The notes under the pieces are model-generated. The model saw nothing but the letters and a program-made list of their open reading frames with translations, had not been told where the DNA came from and did no database searches. From the NCBI GenBank assembly GCA_016795465.1, contig JAEUHK010000055.1, forward strand, positions 1-64,000: a stretch of DNA of 64,000 nucleotides, in the 5' to 3' direction. The position numbers and the translations under genes are program-made. Positions 1 to 8,232 of the stretch are shown in pieces; the first letter of the stretch is position 1; each line of letters begins with the position of its first letter. The DNA comes from Verrucomicrobiaceae bacterium. Its GTDB lineage: Bacteria > Verrucomicrobiota > Verrucomicrobiia > Verrucomicrobiales > Verrucomicrobiaceae.

Positions 1-393
1 GCGGGTGGTTTCAAGCCCATGACCGATTTTCCCGATTGGGCGCTGGTGCAGACCATCTGCGCCTTCCGCATCACCTTCCCCGAGGTGGGCATCGTGCTCA
101 GCACTCGCGAGCCCGCGCCGCTGCGCGATGCGCTGGCACCGCTCGGCATCACAATGATGAGTGCTGGCAGTCACACCGAACCCGGCGGCTACACCGGTGC
201 CGGCACGGATGATCTGCACCTCACCGTGCGTGGTCGCCGCGTCGAAGTTGAAGGCAAGGAGGAAAAGGCACGCGCAGAAGGTCAATTCGGCATTGCCGAT
301 GAACGCACGCCGCACGGCGTGGCCGAGATGCTTCGCAGCCGTGGCCTCGATCCCGTGTGGAAGGACTGGGACCCCGCGATCCTCGCGGCGTGA
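1..393 (+). CDS. thiH: 2-iminoacetate synthase ThiH, C-terminal part (runs in from the left edge)
   Basis: The reading frame is open from the first base and ends at TGA, so only about 130 C-terminal residues are present. ThiH is a radical SAM enzyme that cleaves tyrosine to dehydroglycine (2-iminoacetate) and p-cresol for the thiazole moiety of thiamin. The fragment contains the conserved C-terminal block STREPAPLRDALAPLG followed by MSAGSHTEPGGYTG, typical of ThiH and the related biotin/thiamin synthase-associated domain. The CxxxCxxC cluster motif would lie upstream, outside the window. The gene meets the glycosyltransferase gene tail to tail with essentially no spacer, so there is no room for a dedicated terminator. 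HydG-type relatives share this block, but HydG would normally occur with hydrogenase maturation genes, which are not seen here. Confidence 0.88.
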   Translation, partial: AGGFKPMTDFPDWALVQTICAFRITFPEVGIVLSTREPAPLRDALAPLGITMMSAGSHTEPGGYTGAGTDDLHLTVRGRRVEVEGKEEKARAEGQFGIADERTPHGVAEMLRSRGLDPVWKDWDPAILAA

Positions 394-394
394 T

Positions 395-1582
395 TCACTT
401 CACGGTATCCAGAATCTCCTCAAACCGCGTCTTCCACGCTGCGGCACTTGCTTCACGCAGCAGCCACTGGCGGCCTGCCGCGCCGCATTCGACACGCACG
501 GGCATGGGAAGGCTTTCCATGGTCAAAACATCGCGCAGGAGGCTTTCGGCATGGCCAGGCTCGTGCAGCAGACCGGTGATTTCGTGCTGCACGGTCTCGG
601 CGAGACCACCGGAGCGGGCTGCGAGCACGGGCTTGGCAAAATCATAGGCTTCGTAGGCCACCAGACCGAGCGGCTCCCACCACACGGAGGGCGCGATGAG
701 GGCTCGGCACTTGCGCAGGGTCTCATGCTTCGTCTCGCCGCCGATCTGACCGAGGTGGCCGATGTAGGGATTCGTGCGCAAACGCTGCTGCACGAGCGAT
801 TCGAGAGGTCCTTCGCCACCGACGAGGAGCTGCGGGGTCTTGTTGCCAAGCTGCGCCCGCAGCGCATCCCAGGCATCGAGCAGCACCGCGATGCCTTTTT
901 CAGGCACGAGCCGGCCGAGGAAAAGGTAGTAACCCGCATCTTCGCTCCGCGGCGCACTCGGCATGGCATCCCACGAATGACGCAGCGTGTGAATCTTCGC
1001 CGGATCGATCTGCCCGGCCTGCACGAGTCGGTCTCGCATGAAGTCGGAGATGGCGATCCAGGCCTTCACACTCTTCAACCAGCCGCTGCGACGAAGAAAG
1101 CGCAGCATCGTGGCAAACACGGCACTTTTGAGCACCGAGTTTTGCCACACACCCGCCTTCACCTCCGCGAAATCACGACCGTAAAGCCCATCCGGGCACA
1201 CCTGGCCATTCACGAAGAGCGTACCGCCCACCGAGAACGGCCGGAAGTTGTGCAGATACTGGATGACCGGCACGCGACGCTGCAACGCGGCATGATAAAG
1301 CGAAGGCGAGCCAACCGGGTAGATGTTGTGAAACAGCGCGGCCTTCGCGCCACTGGCGTCGAGTGCTTGCTCAAAGGCGGCGCGGCTCTCGCGATTGTAA
1401 AACAGGCGCTTCACCTGCCCCATCGTGCTGGGAGCATCCTCGCCCTTCCAAGCGGCGCTGTCGAAGAAGCAGCGACGCATCGGATGTGACTCCGCCAAAT
1501 GATTGAAGATGCGATCCACGCTCTTCTCCTCACCACCGGGGAAAAGGTATTTGTTGAAGACCTGGAGGATGGGCGTGCTCAT
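395..1582 (-). CDS. Family 4-type glycosyltransferase
   Basis: A 395-residue GT-B fold glycosyltransferase. The N-terminal acceptor domain begins LQVFNKYLFPGGEEKSV, with the glycine-rich loop of GT4 enzymes. The C-terminal donor domain has FLGRLVPEKG (start of the GT1-type domain) and EPLGLVAYEAYDFAKP, the E-x7-E-like nucleotide-sugar site. The chosen start (MSTPILQ) overlaps the stop of the upstream asparagine synthase gene as ATGA, so the two are almost certainly translationally coupled; an in-frame ATG 27 bases further up is less likely. The pairing with a class II asparagine synthase is common in polysaccharide and O-antigen loci, which suggests a surface-glycan role. Sugar donor and acceptor cannot be read from the sequence. 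Confidence 0.85.
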   Translation of the reverse strand: MSTPILQVFNKYLFPGGEEKSVDRIFNHLAESHPMRRCFFDSAAWKGEDAPSTMGQVKRLFYNRESRAAFEQALDASGAKAALFHNIYPVGSPSLYHAALQRRVPVIQYLHNFRPFSVGGTLFVNGQVCPDGLYGRDFAEVKAGVWQNSVLKSAVFATMLRFLRRSGWLKSVKAWIAISDFMRDRLVQAGQIDPAKIHTLRHSWDAMPSAPRSEDAGYYLFLGRLVPEKGIAVLLDAWDALRAQLGNKTPQLLVGGEGPLESLVQQRLRTNPYIGHLGQIGGETKHETLRKCRALIAPSVWWEPLGLVAYEAYDFAKPVLAARSGGLAETVQHEITGLLHEPGHAESLLRDVLTMESLPMPVRVECGAAGRQWLLREASAAAWKTRFEEILDTVK

Positions 1583-3471
1583 GCGTTGTCGAGATTCCTC
1601 CGTGCCCATTCTTCAAAGACATACAGCAGCCACACACGCTGGCTGAGCGGCCACGCGGCCTTTGATTCGAGCCTGCTGGAGAAATAGTCGTCACACATCC
1701 GCGACACCTGCGAGGTATCGAAAAGCCTGCGTTCGAGGCTTGGGCGGCTTTCGAGCGTGTCACGGATGCGCTGCTGCCACTTTGGAAGGCGCATCCATTT
1801 CATCAATGGCAGCGTGAAGGTCTTCTTCTGCCGGTCATCGTAGATCCATGGCGGAAGGAGCTCGCGGAAAGCCTCGCGCAGGATGCGTTTGCCACCGCCG
1901 GGCGTGAGCTTGGCCTCGGGTGGGATCGTTCCCGCGAGCGTGAAGACCTCCGCATCGACCAGCGGCACGCGGAGTTCGAGGCTGTGGGACATGCTCGTCC
2001 AGTCATTGTCACGCAGCAGCGTGTTCGCGAGGTAGGTTTGCGTCTCGCGGAGCAGCAGTTCATGCAGCCACGAATCCGGGGCATGAACATCAAATCGGGG
2101 CTTGGTTGGCATTGATGACGTTTGACGCAGAAGCCGTGCCACCTCTTCGGGAGGCAAAATGCTGCGACCATGCGCCTGCCAGGCCTGCGGGTCGCTTCCT
2201 GCGCCGCCAAGCCCGTAAAACAGAGCCTTCCAGCTTGGTTTGCCCTTCATCGAGGTTGGCAAAAGATGATACAATTCACGCATCAGCGGGCCTGCGACCT
2301 TAAGCGGCGACTTCGCGGCCAACGCTGCAAGCCGATGGTAATTGTAGCCCGCCCACCATTCATCGGCTCCGAGGCCGCTGAGGGCCACTTTGACCTCGCG
2401 AGCGGCGACTTGCGAGACGAGCCAGGTATTCAACGCATCGCCAGTGGGCTGGTCCATGGCATCGAAGTAAGCATCGAGCTTCGATTCGAGCGCGTCGGCA
2501 CTGAGTCGCTCACGGAAGAACGAGCAGCCGAGATGCTTCGCGGTGCGTTCCGCGGCATCGGTTTCATCGGGCACACCCGCGTCATCTTCGTAACCAATCG
2601 AAAAGGCCTTCACGACCTCCTGGCCGCTCTTTCGCATGCACGCGACCAGCAGCGTCGAATCGAGTCCACCGCTCAAAAACACACCCACCGGCACATCCGC
2701 CACGAGATGAGCCTGCACGCTGCTCATCACGCCTTCACGCACACGCCGCTGCTGCTCGCGTGGATCGCTGATCCATGCCTCACGGCCCGGCCAGCGAGGC
2801 TCAAACCATCGCCGCAACTCAACGCGGCCTTCACACCATTCAAGCAAGTGCCCCGGTGGCAGGCAATGAATGCCTTCGAGCATCGTGCGTGGCACCTGCA
2901 CGGCTCCCCAGCGTAAAAAGTCAGCCAGAGCTTCCTGCGAGAGCCTCGCGCTGCCACGCAGATGCTTCACGCCGCGCAGTTCGGAGCCGTAGCAAAGGTC
3001 ACCATCCTCGCTGGCGGACCAGTAGAGAGGTTTGATGCCAAAGTGATCACGAGCCAGCGTGAGCGTGCCGCTTTGCTCATCCCGCCAAGCGATGGCAAAC
3101 ATGCCTCGGAGCCTTGGCAGCACCGCCTCGATGCCATCGCGTGCAATCAACGAGCCAAGCACGACCGTATCGCCGGTGGAGTCGAGATGAGCGTCACCGA
3201 GCTCGCGACGCAGTTCGCGGAAGTTGTAGATCTCACCGTTGAAGGTCAGCGTGTATCTTCCATCTCCAAAACGCATCGGCTGCCGACCGTGCTCGCTTAG
3301 ATCGAGGATCGAAAGCCGTCGAAAGCCCATCCACCAGCCATCACCGAGCGCCCCCGACCCATCATCCGGCCCACGATGGACGATCCGGCTCAGTGCTGCC
3401 GATTGCCGGGCACGCTCGTCCTCACGCCAGGGCGTGCGAGAAGAATGAAACCAGCCGAGAAAGCCACACAT
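1579..3471 (-). CDS. asnB: Asparagine synthase, glutamine-hydrolysing (AsnB type)
   Basis: A 630-residue two-domain enzyme. The N-terminus is MCGFLGWF, giving the catalytic Cys2 of a class II glutamine amidotransferase after Met removal; HRGPDDG and FNGEIYNFRELR complete the glutaminase domain. The synthetase half carries the ATP pyrophosphatase loop FLSGGLDSTLL, about residues 268-278. It should convert aspartate, ATP and glutamine to asparagine or amidate a related substrate. Length matches the roughly 600-650 residues of the AsnB class found in exopolysaccharide operons. It is the first gene of a two-gene unit with the glycosyltransferase (ATGA overlap), so the substrate may be a sugar or cell-surface intermediate rather than free aspartate. 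It is divergent from the sulfatase across about 76 bases. Confidence 0.92.
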   Translation of the reverse strand: MCGFLGWFHSSRTPWREDERARQSAALSRIVHRGPDDGSGALGDGWWMGFRRLSILDLSEHGRQPMRFGDGRYTLTFNGEIYNFRELRRELGDAHLDSTGDTVVLGSLIARDGIEAVLPRLRGMFAIAWRDEQSGTLTLARDHFGIKPLYWSASEDGDLCYGSELRGVKHLRGSARLSQEALADFLRWGAVQVPRTMLEGIHCLPPGHLLEWCEGRVELRRWFEPRWPGREAWISDPREQQRRVREGVMSSVQAHLVADVPVGVFLSGGLDSTLLVACMRKSGQEVVKAFSIGYEDDAGVPDETDAAERTAKHLGCSFFRERLSADALESKLDAYFDAMDQPTGDALNTWLVSQVAAREVKVALSGLGADEWWAGYNYHRLAALAAKSPLKVAGPLMRELYHLLPTSMKGKPSWKALFYGLGGAGSDPQAWQAHGRSILPPEEVARLLRQTSSMPTKPRFDVHAPDSWLHELLLRETQTYLANTLLRDNDWTSMSHSLELRVPLVDAEVFTLAGTIPPEAKLTPGGGKRILREAFRELLPPWIYDDRQKKTFTLPLMKWMRLPKWQQRIRDTLESRPSLERRLFDTSQVSRMCDDYFSSRLESKAAWPLSQRVWLLYVFEEWARRNLDNA

Positions 3472-3547
3472 GAGCAGAAAGGCGGAATGCTACGCCACCT
3501 CGATTGCACCGCAAGGTCTCCATCACGCGGTCGTTTGGATCACCCGC

Positions 3548-5023
3548 ATGCTTCGTCACCTTCTCTTCCTGCTTCTCCCCTGCTCTCTTTTCGCCGCCGA
3601 CCGGCCAAACGTGGTCTTCATGCTCGCCGATGACCTCGGTCAGCGTGATCTCGGCTGCTATGGCAGCACGTTTTACGAGACGCCGAACCTCGACCGCCTC
3701 GCGAAGGAAGGCGCGTTGTTTACGAATGGCTATGCCGCCTGCCCCGTGTGCTCGCCCACGCGTGCCGCGGTGCAAACGGGCCGCTGGCCGCAGCGCACCG
3801 GTGTGACGGACTACATCGGCGCTGCGCTGAAGCCCGAGCTTTGGAAACGAAACACCATCCTGCTGCCGGCACCGTATGCCGACCGCCTCGCGCACGAGGA
3901 AGTCACGATGGGCGAGATGATGAAGAGTGCCGGTTACGCCACCTTCTTCGCGGGCAAGTGGCATCTCGGCCCCGAGGGCTTCTGGCCGGAGAATCAAGGC
4001 TACGACATCAACATGGGCGGCATCGACAAAGGCGGCCCGTATGGCCCCGGCAAATACTTCACGCCATACAACAACCCACGTCTGCCCGATGGTCCGCCGG
4101 GCGAGCACATCGCCGACCGCCTTGCCGCGGAGACCTGCAAGTTCATCGAATCCAACAAGGACAAGCCTTTCTTTGCTTGCTACGCCTTTTATGATGTGCA
4201 CACGCCGCTGAATGCGAAGAAGGCACTGGAGGAAAAGTATGCCGCGAAACGGCAGAGGCTCGGCCTTGAGCCCCAGTTTGGCCGCGAAGAGCCTCGTGAT
4301 GTCCGTCTCGTGCAGGAGCACGTCACTTACGCGGGGATGGTGGAGGCGATGGATACCGCGGTGGGCACCATTTTGAAGAAGCTCGACGAGCTCGGCCTCG
4401 CGGAGAACACGATCTTGATCTTCACCTCCGACAACGGCGGCCTCAGCACGAGCGAGGGCTCGCCCACGAGCAATCTCCCGCTCCGTGGCGGCAAGGGCTG
4501 GCTTTACGAAGGCGGCATCCGCGAGCCTTTGCTCATCCGCTGGCCTGCGAAATTGAAAGCGGGTCGCGTCATCGACACGCCGGTGTGCAGCATCGACTAC
4601 TTTGCCACGCTCAAAGACCTCGCCGGAAGCCAAACGAACACCAAGATCGATGGCGTGAGTCTCCGCCCGCTCCTCGAAGGCAGCGGCGATCTGCCAAAAC
4701 GAGCACTCGCGTGGCATTATCCGCATTACGGCAATCAAGGCGGTGCTCCCGGTGCCGCCATCCGCGAGGGCGATTGGAAGCTCATCCACTGGTTCGAGGA
4801 TGACCGCGATGAGCTCTACAACCTGCGCGAAGACCTTTCCGAGACGCACAACCTCGCCGCGAAGGACCCCAGCCGCGTGCACGCCATGCTCGCGAAGCTC
4901 AAAGCCTGGCAAAAGGATGTCGGTGCCCTCATGCCCACGAAGAATCCCGCCTTTGATGCCTCCCAACCAAACGGCCGCATCGCCGCGGGACCGGCCAAAG
5001 GGGGCAAGAAAGCCAAAAAGTGA
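3548..5023 (+). CDS. Secreted arylsulfatase-family sulfatase (Cys-type, S1)
   Basis: A 491-residue sulfatase starting MLRHLLFLLLPCSLFAADRP, a Sec signal peptide with cleavage near residue 17. The family signature CSPTR at Cys68 is the site that an anaerobic or aerobic maturase converts to formylglycine. Metal ligands are visible in MLADDLG near the N-terminus and TSDNGG in the middle, and FFAGKWHLG supplies the usual Lys and His. The C-terminal DELYNLREDLSETHNLA block is typical of S1 sulfatases. An earlier in-frame ATG would add 26 residues before the signal peptide and is not preferred. Verrucomicrobia and Planctomycetes carry many of these to desulfate algal or mucin glycans; the substrate here is unknown. 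No maturase gene lies in the window. Confidence 0.92.
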   Translation: MLRHLLFLLLPCSLFAADRPNVVFMLADDLGQRDLGCYGSTFYETPNLDRLAKEGALFTNGYAACPVCSPTRAAVQTGRWPQRTGVTDYIGAALKPELWKRNTILLPAPYADRLAHEEVTMGEMMKSAGYATFFAGKWHLGPEGFWPENQGYDINMGGIDKGGPYGPGKYFTPYNNPRLPDGPPGEHIADRLAAETCKFIESNKDKPFFACYAFYDVHTPLNAKKALEEKYAAKRQRLGLEPQFGREEPRDVRLVQEHVTYAGMVEAMDTAVGTILKKLDELGLAENTILIFTSDNGGLSTSEGSPTSNLPLRGGKGWLYEGGIREPLLIRWPAKLKAGRVIDTPVCSIDYFATLKDLAGSQTNTKIDGVSLRPLLEGSGDLPKRALAWHYPHYGNQGGAPGAAIREGDWKLIHWFEDDRDELYNLREDLSETHNLAAKDPSRVHAMLAKLKAWQKDVGALMPTKNPAFDASQPNGRIAAGPAKGGKKAKK

Positions 5024-5083
5024 TCCGCAAACACCCGCCTGCCCTGCAATGCGAGCTGGACAGACCGCCGGGCGTTGGATTGA

Positions 5084-6034
5084 ATGCAGCGCATGACTCT
5101 CGCCTTCATACCCGGATTTGGAGACGCTCCTTCGGGGGCGCTGGTCGCCTTGCTCGTCACGGCGGGCATTGCCGCCCTCATCCAGAAATCCAAGCTCGCC
5201 GCCCTCACCGCCGCGGCGAATGAGGCGCAGGAGAAACTCAAGACTGAGGCCGAGGCCGCTTTGCTAGCCGAGAAAGCCCGCGCCACCGCGGCGATCGGTG
5301 AGTTGCAAAACAAGCTCGATACCACCGCGGCCAAGCTGGCCGATGTCGAGCAGCGTTACGCTACCCATCGCGAGGTGTCTGACCGCCGCCTCAACGATGC
5401 CTCGCAGCAAATTGCCCGATTGGAGAGTGATCTCGGTGCCACGCGTGAGGTCGCCGCTCAGCTCCCGCCGACACAAGCCCGCATCAAAGACCTCGAAACG
5501 GCACTCGCCGCGGAGCACGGCCGCTTTGCCGCACTCGAAAAGGCTGTCGAAGCCCACAACTCCCGTGCCGCCGATCTCGAAAAACGTCTCGCCGAGGCGC
5601 AGGCCTTCGGTTTGCGGATGAAGGAGGAATCGGATGCGAAGGAGCTCGAAGTCCATCGCCTCAGAGCCGAGGCCGAAGCCCTCGCAGCGGATGGTGGCAT
5701 GGAAAACGAGGTGAAAAAGGCTCAGGAAGCCACTCGCGTGGCCGAGGCCAAGATCGCCCAGCTTCAGAAAAACCTCTCCGCCTCCGAGGCACGCCTCGCG
5801 ATGGTGCAAAAGGAATTCATGACCGCCGTTGGCACCGCTCCGACCGCTGCATCGACTGCACCTTCCAGCAGTGACAAACGCATCCGCGAGCTCGAAGAGA
5901 AGATCGCCGCGATGGAGGCCGAGTCACGCAAGAAGGCCCGCGAGGATGGCTACAAGATCGCCGAGCTCGAATACCGCCTCAGCGAGGCTCTCGAAAAAGC
6001 TGCCGGCAGTCCACCGCCGCCGCAGGAGCCTTGA
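5084..6034 (+). CDS. Membrane-anchored coiled-coil protein of unknown function
   Basis: A 316-residue protein with a short N-terminal hydrophobic stretch (about residues 15-33, GALVALLVTAGIAALI) followed by an almost uninterrupted Ala/Glu/Lys/Leu-rich coiled coil to about residue 240. A short Ala/Ser/Thr/Pro linker follows, then a second helical segment (KRIRELEEKIAAMEAE) and a proline-rich end. There is no catalytic motif. ATG at position 4 (MTLAF) is an alternative start. The architecture resembles RmuC-like or structural anchored coils, but no RmuC nuclease domain is present. It is convergent with the TamA-like gene and only about 24 bases from it, so it may belong to the same neighbourhood without sharing a promoter. 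Function cannot be assigned. Confidence 0.75.
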   Translation: MQRMTLAFIPGFGDAPSGALVALLVTAGIAALIQKSKLAALTAAANEAQEKLKTEAEAALLAEKARATAAIGELQNKLDTTAAKLADVEQRYATHREVSDRRLNDASQQIARLESDLGATREVAAQLPPTQARIKDLETALAAEHGRFAALEKAVEAHNSRAADLEKRLAEAQAFGLRMKEESDAKELEVHRLRAEAEALAADGGMENEVKKAQEATRVAEAKIAQLQKNLSASEARLAMVQKEFMTAVGTAPTAASTAPSSSDKRIRELEEKIAAMEAESRKKAREDGYKIAELEYRLSEALEKAAGSPPPPQEP

Positions 6035-6057
6035 TGGAGCACCCTTTGCTTCTCAAT

Positions 6058-8232
6058 TCAAAACGCGAAGCCCACGGTCACATGCAGCATGCCGGTGCCT
6101 TCGCCGATGCGAGGATCGGGATTGTGGCCGTAATCGACCCGGATGGGACCAAACGGCAGCAAGTAGCGAAAACCGGCTCCAATGCCCTGACGGAAGTCTG
6201 TCGAGTAATCAAAGGGCGATGAGTTCTTGCCTTGCCCGAGGCTTCCCACGTCCGCGAAGACCGCGAATTCGAGATTCGAGATGATTTCATACGACAGCTC
6301 CGCGCTGAAAAACATCGCCGAGGTGCCGCCGAGAGGTGTGCCGCCCGGCGTGACCGGTCCCAACTCACGCTGCGCAAAGCTGCGCACGCTGTTCGGACCG
6401 CCGTTGAACACACGCGAATCAATCGGGATGTCCTTTGCCGCTGCCCCCATGATGCTCGAAAGCTCCAGACACGTCGCAAAGCGGAGCGACTTCGTCAGCG
6501 GCTGATACCACGCGCCGCGCAAATCGCTGCGCATGAAGCTCACATTGCCTCCCAGCATGCTCAGCGTCTGCTCCATGCGGCCGGAGAGCATCCAGCCCTT
6601 CTTCGGAAGGATCGGGCTGTCACGCCGGTCGAGCAGCACATTCATGCCGATGCTTTCCAAAGTATAGTTGGAGGGCCCGATCTCATTCTTCGTGAGCTTC
6701 TTCGTGCTCACCGTGTTCGCCGAGGAGCTGAAAAAAAGGCCGTAACTCAGCGGACCACTCACCCGCCGCACCAGATCAAAACCCAGCGTCGTGCCCAGAC
6801 GATCATACTCAAAGCGGCTGAACTGCTCCAGCGCCCAGCGTGATGTCAGCGCCCATGGCGAGCCCATCAGCGCCGGATTCGTGTGGCTCACAAAACCAAT
6901 CGGACCCGCCATGCTGTAGCTCAACTCAGCCGCGAGCGTGTTGCCATGATCACGGAAGTTGGTGTTCTTGTAAGTCACGCCCGCCTGCGCACCGAGGAAG
7001 GTATCGAAGCCCACTTCAAAGCCCAGCGTGTGCGGCTGTGTCTCCTCGCCCGTGATGCGGAGCTCGCCCTGCGACTTCGCTGCGTCCAGCGGCACCACTT
7101 CCGTGTCGACCAGTGCAAACATCCCCGTGTCCAGCGCACGCTTGAAAACAAAGTCCGCCTCTTCCGCCTCGTAAATCTGCCCCGTCAGCGGCTTGAACCG
7201 CGCCGCGAGCACGCGAGTCGCACCACGACTGAATTCCGGATGCGTCACGATCCGCGTGATCCTCACCCGCTCGCCCGGCATCACCGCAAACAGCACATCC
7301 ACCGCGCCGCCTTTCTTCGACAAAACATAGCGAGCCTCCGTCGTTGCATTCAGCCAGCCATCCTCCGCACACATCGAGCGCAGCCGCTGCTCGATCTGCT
7401 GCACGCGGGCTTCGTTGAAGGGCGTGCCGCTTTGCTCCGTCATCAGCGCCTGCATCTCCTTCGCCAAACTCTCCGGCGCACCGTTCAGCGAAGCTGTTCC
7501 AAACACAAACCGCGGCCCCGCCACCACCTCCACCGTCACGCCGCGGCGGAACTGCGCATCGTGATCCACCGACGGAATGAGCAGCGCCGTCGCGTTAAGA
7601 AAACCCTCCGCCCGCAGGCGACGCTCCACCAGTCCCGCACCTTCCTTCAAATCACCCTCCACCCACTGCGGCAGCTTTTGATCGGCATCCGGCCGCTCCA
7701 GCGTCGGCTTCAGCACAAACTTCCGGAGTTCCTCCTCCGGCACCGCGGTGGTGCCTTTCACCACCACCTCGCCCACGCGAAGACGCGTCCCCGCCTTCAC
7801 CTCCAGCGCGATCTTCGATCCCGCCTCCAGCTTCCACCTTACCTCCGCCTCCGGCCATCCACCGCGGATCAAAAACTGCCGCGTGAAAAACGCGAGATCA
7901 TCCGCCAGCGGCTCCGCCACCGCCCCGTTGCCATTCAGCGTGAGCTGATCCTTCAGCATCCCCTCAAGCTCCTTCCACTGCGCCTCTTCAATTCCGTCCA
8001 CGCGCACCGTTGCCGTGCCATGCTTCACTTCAAAGGCCGCGGCGCTCAGACTCGTGAACAGCAGAACAAAGAAGGCCAGAGTGCTCAGTGCCAAGTGTTC
8101 AGTGCTCAGTCGGGATCCGCGACAAGCACGCTCAGCACCTCGAAAATCAGCAATCGAATGCTCATCAATCATCAATCGTTCCTGCCTGGTCCACTGAGCA
8201 CTGAGAACTGAGCACTGAACACTCCTTTTCAT
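6058..8232 (-). CDS. tamA: TamA/BamA-family outer-membrane assembly protein with an in-frame repeat insertion in its signal peptide
   Basis: A 724-residue Omp85-family protein: POTRA-like repeats in the N-terminal half (such as RVGEVVVKGTTAVPEEELRK and RVRITRIVTHPEF), then a 16-strand barrel domain ending in the hallmark PFGPIRVDYGHNP and a terminal GFAF. It follows a TamB-like gene and its ATG overlaps that gene's TGA as ATGA, supporting both the start and coupled translation. Together they would form a translocation and assembly module inserting outer-membrane proteins or moving phospholipid. Oddity: codons 4-51 are a 144-bp inverted-repeat element of 7-bp units; without it the protein would begin MKR-LAFFVLLFTSLSAAA, a normal signal peptide. 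As written, the signal peptide core is displaced about 50 residues, so translation may really start internally (for example TTG at 8094). Confidence 0.85.
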   Translation of the reverse strand: MKRSVQCSVLSAQWTRQERLMIDEHSIADFRGAERACRGSRLSTEHLALSTLAFFVLLFTSLSAAAFEVKHGTATVRVDGIEEAQWKELEGMLKDQLTLNGNGAVAEPLADDLAFFTRQFLIRGGWPEAEVRWKLEAGSKIALEVKAGTRLRVGEVVVKGTTAVPEEELRKFVLKPTLERPDADQKLPQWVEGDLKEGAGLVERRLRAEGFLNATALLIPSVDHDAQFRRGVTVEVVAGPRFVFGTASLNGAPESLAKEMQALMTEQSGTPFNEARVQQIEQRLRSMCAEDGWLNATTEARYVLSKKGGAVDVLFAVMPGERVRITRIVTHPEFSRGATRVLAARFKPLTGQIYEAEEADFVFKRALDTGMFALVDTEVVPLDAAKSQGELRITGEETQPHTLGFEVGFDTFLGAQAGVTYKNTNFRDHGNTLAAELSYSMAGPIGFVSHTNPALMGSPWALTSRWALEQFSRFEYDRLGTTLGFDLVRRVSGPLSYGLFFSSSANTVSTKKLTKNEIGPSNYTLESIGMNVLLDRRDSPILPKKGWMLSGRMEQTLSMLGGNVSFMRSDLRGAWYQPLTKSLRFATCLELSSIMGAAAKDIPIDSRVFNGGPNSVRSFAQRELGPVTPGGTPLGGTSAMFFSAELSYEIISNLEFAVFADVGSLGQGKNSSPFDYSTDFRQGIGAGFRYLLPFGPIRVDYGHNPDPRIGEGTGMLHVTVGFAF
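8080..8223. repeat. 144-bp inverted-repeat element built from 7-bp units, inside tamA
   Basis: The left arm 8080-8110 is four copies plus three bases of a 7-bp unit (AGTGCTC, AGTGCCA, AGTGTTC, AGTGCTC). The right arm 8193-8223 is the reverse complement type (ACTGAGC, ACTGAGA, ACTGAGC, ACTGAAC). The arms are 31 bp each and match at about 26 positions. The interior has a second 7-bp-like run around 8141-8178 (ATCAATC, AGCAATC, AAAATC). The element length is divisible by three and it has no in-frame stop in the tamA frame. Confidence 0.85.

Noticed and set aside
161..1489. A 442-codon plus-strand frame over the glycosyltransferase
   Set aside because: Antisense shadow of a GT-B glycosyltransferase whose start is fixed by an ATGA overlap; it also overlaps thiH in another frame.
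3422..4966. A 514-codon minus-strand frame antisense to the sulfatase
   Set aside because: The sulfatase on the other strand has a signal peptide, CSPTR and metal motifs; the antisense frame has none.
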